Assembly: GCF_030463535.1 (NCBI RefSeq)
Contig: NC_132891.1
Location: 9,854,949 to 9,918,948 of the forward strand
Length of the DNA: 64,000 nucleotides
Direction: 5' to 3'
Origin: Salminus brasiliensis
Taxonomy: Eukaryota > Chordata > Actinopteri > Characiformes > Bryconidae
Part shown: piece by piece, positions 63,001 through 64,000 of the stretch
Layout of the letters: the number at the start of each line of letters is the position of its first letter
How positions within the stretch are numbered: the first letter of the stretch is position 1
Position numbers and translations under genes: made by a program
The notes under the pieces: model-generated
Told to the model about the DNA's origin: nothing
Seen by the model: only the letters and a program-made list of their open reading frames with translations
Database searches by the model: none

Positions 63001-63502
63001 CACACTGTGTAAAGCAACAGGTTTCAGAGGCTTTGATATAACCGAATTCTGTTTGATATCTATTTATATTTCATATATTTTATATATGTCAGGAATATTT
63101 CATCACCATCCAGAAAAAAACCTTGTCTCTCAATATTGTCATTTATGACTTTAACATCATTTAAACTTATCGAATGGGCTAATAGAAATGTTTTTTCATT
63201 TGAATTTTTTTACTTCCTTCTTCTGTAAATTGGCTGTTTTGGAGATGCATTGTACAGATAATGTGTGGTTGTGGCCATTTGTTTGCCTGCTTGTTTCTAT
63301 ATTTCTTAATAGTACTTAATGAATTGTTTTTCTTTTGCCATCTGTGTTTATTCCTGAGCAGAAGCTGGAGGAGCGTTTTCGAATAAGCCGGCGGGAGCTG
63401 ATTCCTTTGGAGTTTCCTGTGCTGGTTGCTTTGGAGATGGCACTCTACCTCCCGGACAGCAAGGTCATGCCACACTATCGCAGACTGGTGCAGCAGGTCT
63501 AG
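50571..63502 (+). CDS. cables2: Cdk5 and Abl enzyme substrate 2 (complete, 9 coding exons)
   Basis: Joining nine exons gives 504 codons plus TAG. Human CABLES2 is 478 aa, so the size fits. The N-terminus (MAAAACG..., residues 1-175) is Ala/Ser/Pro-rich, with [20 protein letters not shown] as the conserved family block at about residues 30-50. Then come [20 protein letters not shown] and [17 protein letters not shown], near-identical to the mammalian protein. The block [18 protein letters not shown] is at about residues 335-353, and residues about 355-504 form the cyclin-box-like fold ([60 protein letters not shown]). The protein ends HYRRLVQQV. The CABLES family links Cdk5/Cdk2 to non-receptor tyrosine kinases. 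MAAAA and the residue pattern favour CABLES2 over CABLES1. The human segment around SLEFLEDAVG before the FIKNMRQYD block has no counterpart in my model. The 3' UTR continues past the window. Confidence 0.94.
51732..53210. mobile_element. Non-autonomous DNA element with terminal inverted repeats, carrying a LINE fragment
   Basis: The left end GGCATGCACAGGTTTGGGCA then CCCCTGA and the right end CCAGGGTCCCCACACTTTTT then GCATGGC are imperfect inverted repeats, about 1.48 kb apart, in cables2 intron 1. Inside, 51985-52250 is a separate LINE 3' fragment. An inner block (GACTCTGGAGGGGTGGAACA, CTGTTCTACTGTGCAGCAAC at about 52807) recurs at 54055. Confidence 0.55.
51985..52250 (+). mobile_element. 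L2-type LINE 3' end fragment
   Basis: One frame reads [20 protein letters not shown], resembling the C-terminus of L2-clade reverse transcriptase proteins. It is followed by a 3' tail with TAAGTCGCTCTGGATAAGA and a short ATGTAA repeat, the usual fish L2 3' end. It is 5' truncated, as most LINE copies are. Confidence 0.55.
54010..54110 (+). repeat. Fragment related to the 51732-53210 element
   Basis: CCCTGTTTGACTGTAAAAGA, GCAGACTCTGGAGGGGTGGT and CTGTTCTACTGTGCAGCAAC match 52765-52850. Confidence 0.6.
54316..54334 (+). repeat. Poly-A run (19)
   Basis: Nineteen consecutive A; no clear retrocopy upstream. Confidence 0.9.
54711..54800 (+). CDS. cables2: cables2 coding exon 2
   Basis: The acceptor is TTGTTGCAG and the donor GTGAGT. 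It encodes [20 protein letters not shown] then MRQYDTRGS. The [11 protein letters not shown] block is diagnostic of CABLES proteins. Confidence 0.95.
55103..55310. mobile_element. CACTCTTAAAAA-type element, diverged copy
   Basis: It begins CACCCTTAAAAAGAGGGGGT then TCTTCAAGGG and ends CTCAAGAGGTTCCACTTTTA. It is weakly similar to the intact copy at 30223-30470. Confidence 0.35.
57001..57042 (+). repeat. Interrupted (GT)n microsatellite
   Basis: A GT run with CT and AC interruptions just upstream of cables2 exon 3. Confidence 0.85.
57112..57189 (+). CDS. cables2: cables2 coding exon 3
   Basis: The acceptor is GTCCTGCAG and the donor GTACTG. It encodes [20 protein letters not shown] then ESFHI, nearly identical to human. 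Confidence 0.95.
57600..57950 (+). repeat. SINE-like interspersed repeat, copy 3 of 3
   Basis: GGATCGCTAGTTCGAATTCT (B-box-like), GCACAATTGGCTCTCTCCAA, GTTGGAGGAGGCGTGTGTTG and CCAAATTGGGGAGATAATGG match copies at 2712-3062 and 37150-37530. It lies in cables2 intron 3. Confidence 0.55.
58584..58683 (+). CDS. cables2: cables2 coding exon 4
   Basis: The acceptor is TCTATCACAG and the donor GTAAGA. It encodes [20 protein letters not shown] then [21 protein letters not shown] and LEGVELGA match the human protein. Confidence 0.92.
58802..58970 (+). CDS. cables2: cables2 coding exon 5
   Basis: The acceptor is CTTCTACAG and the donor GTATGT. It encodes [20 protein letters not shown] and a less conserved Ser/Pro linker. 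Confidence 0.92.
60005..60480. mobile_element. Common fish DNA element with repeated AAGATAGCAAT motifs
   Basis: Within cables2 intron 5, GATAGCAATGGATG, AAGATAGCAATACGCC and AAGATAGCAATGAGC occur in one orientation, with TTGCTATTTCAGTG and GTTGCTATTTGAATG in the other. The right end CAGGGTGTAAGATAAGGCCC has text I recognise as recurrent in fish genomes. No transposase is seen and the family is not assigned. A small frame crosses it on the minus strand but is not a gene. Confidence 0.45.
60819..60916 (+). CDS. cables2: cables2 coding exon 6
   Basis: The acceptor is GATTACCAG and the donor GTAAGC. It encodes [20 protein letters not shown] then [12 protein letters not shown], highly conserved. 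Confidence 0.95.
61264..61370 (+). CDS. cables2: cables2 coding exon 7
   Basis: The acceptor is GTCTTCCAG and the donor GTATGG. It encodes [20 protein letters not shown] then [15 protein letters not shown], the start of the cyclin-like region. Confidence 0.95.
61461..62523. mobile_element. About 1.06 kb element with ~80-bp terminal inverted repeats in cables2 intron 7
   Basis: The left arm (61461-61539, containing TTTGAACAATGTTGAAAGAT and GGAGGTAATATAACTAAACA) is the inverse of the right arm (62442-62523, TGTTTAGTTATATTACCTCC then ATCTCTCAATATTGTTCAAA). The interior includes the repeat shared with 18295-18550 and two near-direct copies of CTTAAATGTTCTTAACATGG / CTTAAATGTTCTTAATATGG. No intact transposase. 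Confidence 0.6.
61866..61990 (+). repeat. Direct repeat shared with cables2 intron 8
   Basis: GTAGATTGTAATGTAGAGAT then ATAAATGAGATATAAATGTT recurs at 62956-63062, including the following AGGCTTTAATATGACAGAAT / AGGCTTTGATATAACCGAAT. The two copies flank cables2 exon 8. Confidence 0.75.
62640..62844 (+). CDS. cables2: cables2 coding exon 8
   Basis: The acceptor is GTAACTCAG and the donor GTAAGT. It encodes [20 protein letters not shown], then [20 protein letters not shown] and [20 protein letters not shown], the core of the cyclin-box fold. Confidence 0.96.
62956..63062 (+). repeat. Direct repeat, second copy in cables2 intron 8
   Basis: See the first copy at 61866-61990. A recent local duplication or two insertions of one element would both explain it. 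Confidence 0.7.
63362..63502 (+). CDS. cables2: cables2 coding exon 9 (last)
   Basis: The acceptor is CCTGAGCAG. It encodes [20 protein letters not shown] then [20 protein letters not shown] and RLVQQV, with TAG at 63500-63502. The 3' UTR follows to the window end; I see no AATAAA before base 64000. Confidence 0.95.
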   Translation, partial: KLEERFRISRRELIPLEFPVLVALEMALYLPDSKVMPHYRRLVQQV

Positions 63503-64000
63503 GACCAAAGAAAATCCAGGCTCCCCAGGGCTGAGGGTCCTGAGGAGAATGCTGAGGAGCTGCAGCTTGTGTTGTATAATAGAAGACTCAGACCAGAGGA
63601 CTTTCAGCTGTGTCCAGCAACCTTATCAGTCACGAGTCCAAAAAGCACTTTCCGTCTTCCGTGTTACTTCAACCCTCATAACTGACAAATCCGGTTTTGT
63701 TTGGTGTGACGGTTAGTTTGGAGGTTGACATACTGTGGTCAATCATAAAGCGTGCAGTTTATCAAACGTATCAAATTTGTATTTTTAATGTTTTTTTTTT
63801 TTTTTATCTCAATTTTACTTTTGACTTTTTAAAGCAATGATAATTTTTCTTAATGTGCCATGTTATTTATCTCCTACTGTATTTATATATCATACAGATT
63901 CTGACTGCAGGCGTTGTGAATGAAGACTGATTGGGAGTTTTTCTTATTAGAGGTGGTGTAACACACTTTTTTTTCTATTAAGGTCCTCGCTGTGAGGAAT

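Overview
The window is vertebrate nuclear DNA, almost certainly from a teleost fish. It holds intron-split genes with GT-AG junctions and abundant short fish-type DNA-transposon derivatives and SINE-like repeats. The proteins match vertebrate families closely. The dominant repeat, with ends close to CACTATATGTCCAAATG, is of a kind common in otophysan fishes (characins, catfishes, electric fishes). That narrower placement is an inference. All four genes found lie on the + strand.

Layout: (1) 175-731 is the last coding exon of a nociceptin/orphanin FQ receptor gene (oprl1); the rest lies before the window. (2) 732-10649 is intergenic and rich in repeats. (3) 10650-34845 is xkr7, complete in three coding exons (547 aa), with a 17.7 kb first intron and a 4.8 kb second intron. 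Intron 1 carries a 2.3 kb polypyrimidine array and intron 2 a GAT/ATT higher-order repeat. (4) 34846-42751 is the xkr7 3' flank and repeats. (5) 42752-48062 is a gene I do not recognise. It has 15 inferred coding exons (542 aa), every one beginning and ending in phase 0. Its middle was built by nested tandem exon duplication: a three-exon cassette of about 1.2 kb present three times, two homologous 48-nt exons inside each cassette, and a separate duplicated exon pair downstream. It ends in a highly basic, predicted coiled-coil exon. (6) 50571-63502 is cables2, complete in nine coding exons (504 aa), with its 3' UTR running to the window end.

The genes do not form a pathway. oprl1 encodes a Gi-coupled neuropeptide receptor, xkr7 a multi-pass XK-family membrane protein, and cables2 a Cdk5/Abl-substrate family protein with a cyclin-like C-terminus. 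Their human orthologues all lie on chromosome 20q, so the window is conserved synteny with local rearrangement. Opioid-receptor and XKR genes are also linked elsewhere in vertebrates (OPRK1-XKR4, OPRD1-XKR8), which fits an ancient paralogon. The unrecognised exon-duplicated gene between xkr7 and cables2 is the most interesting object here.

Exon boundaries were read by eye from splice signals, reading phase and remembered family protein sequences. No alignment or transcript evidence was available.
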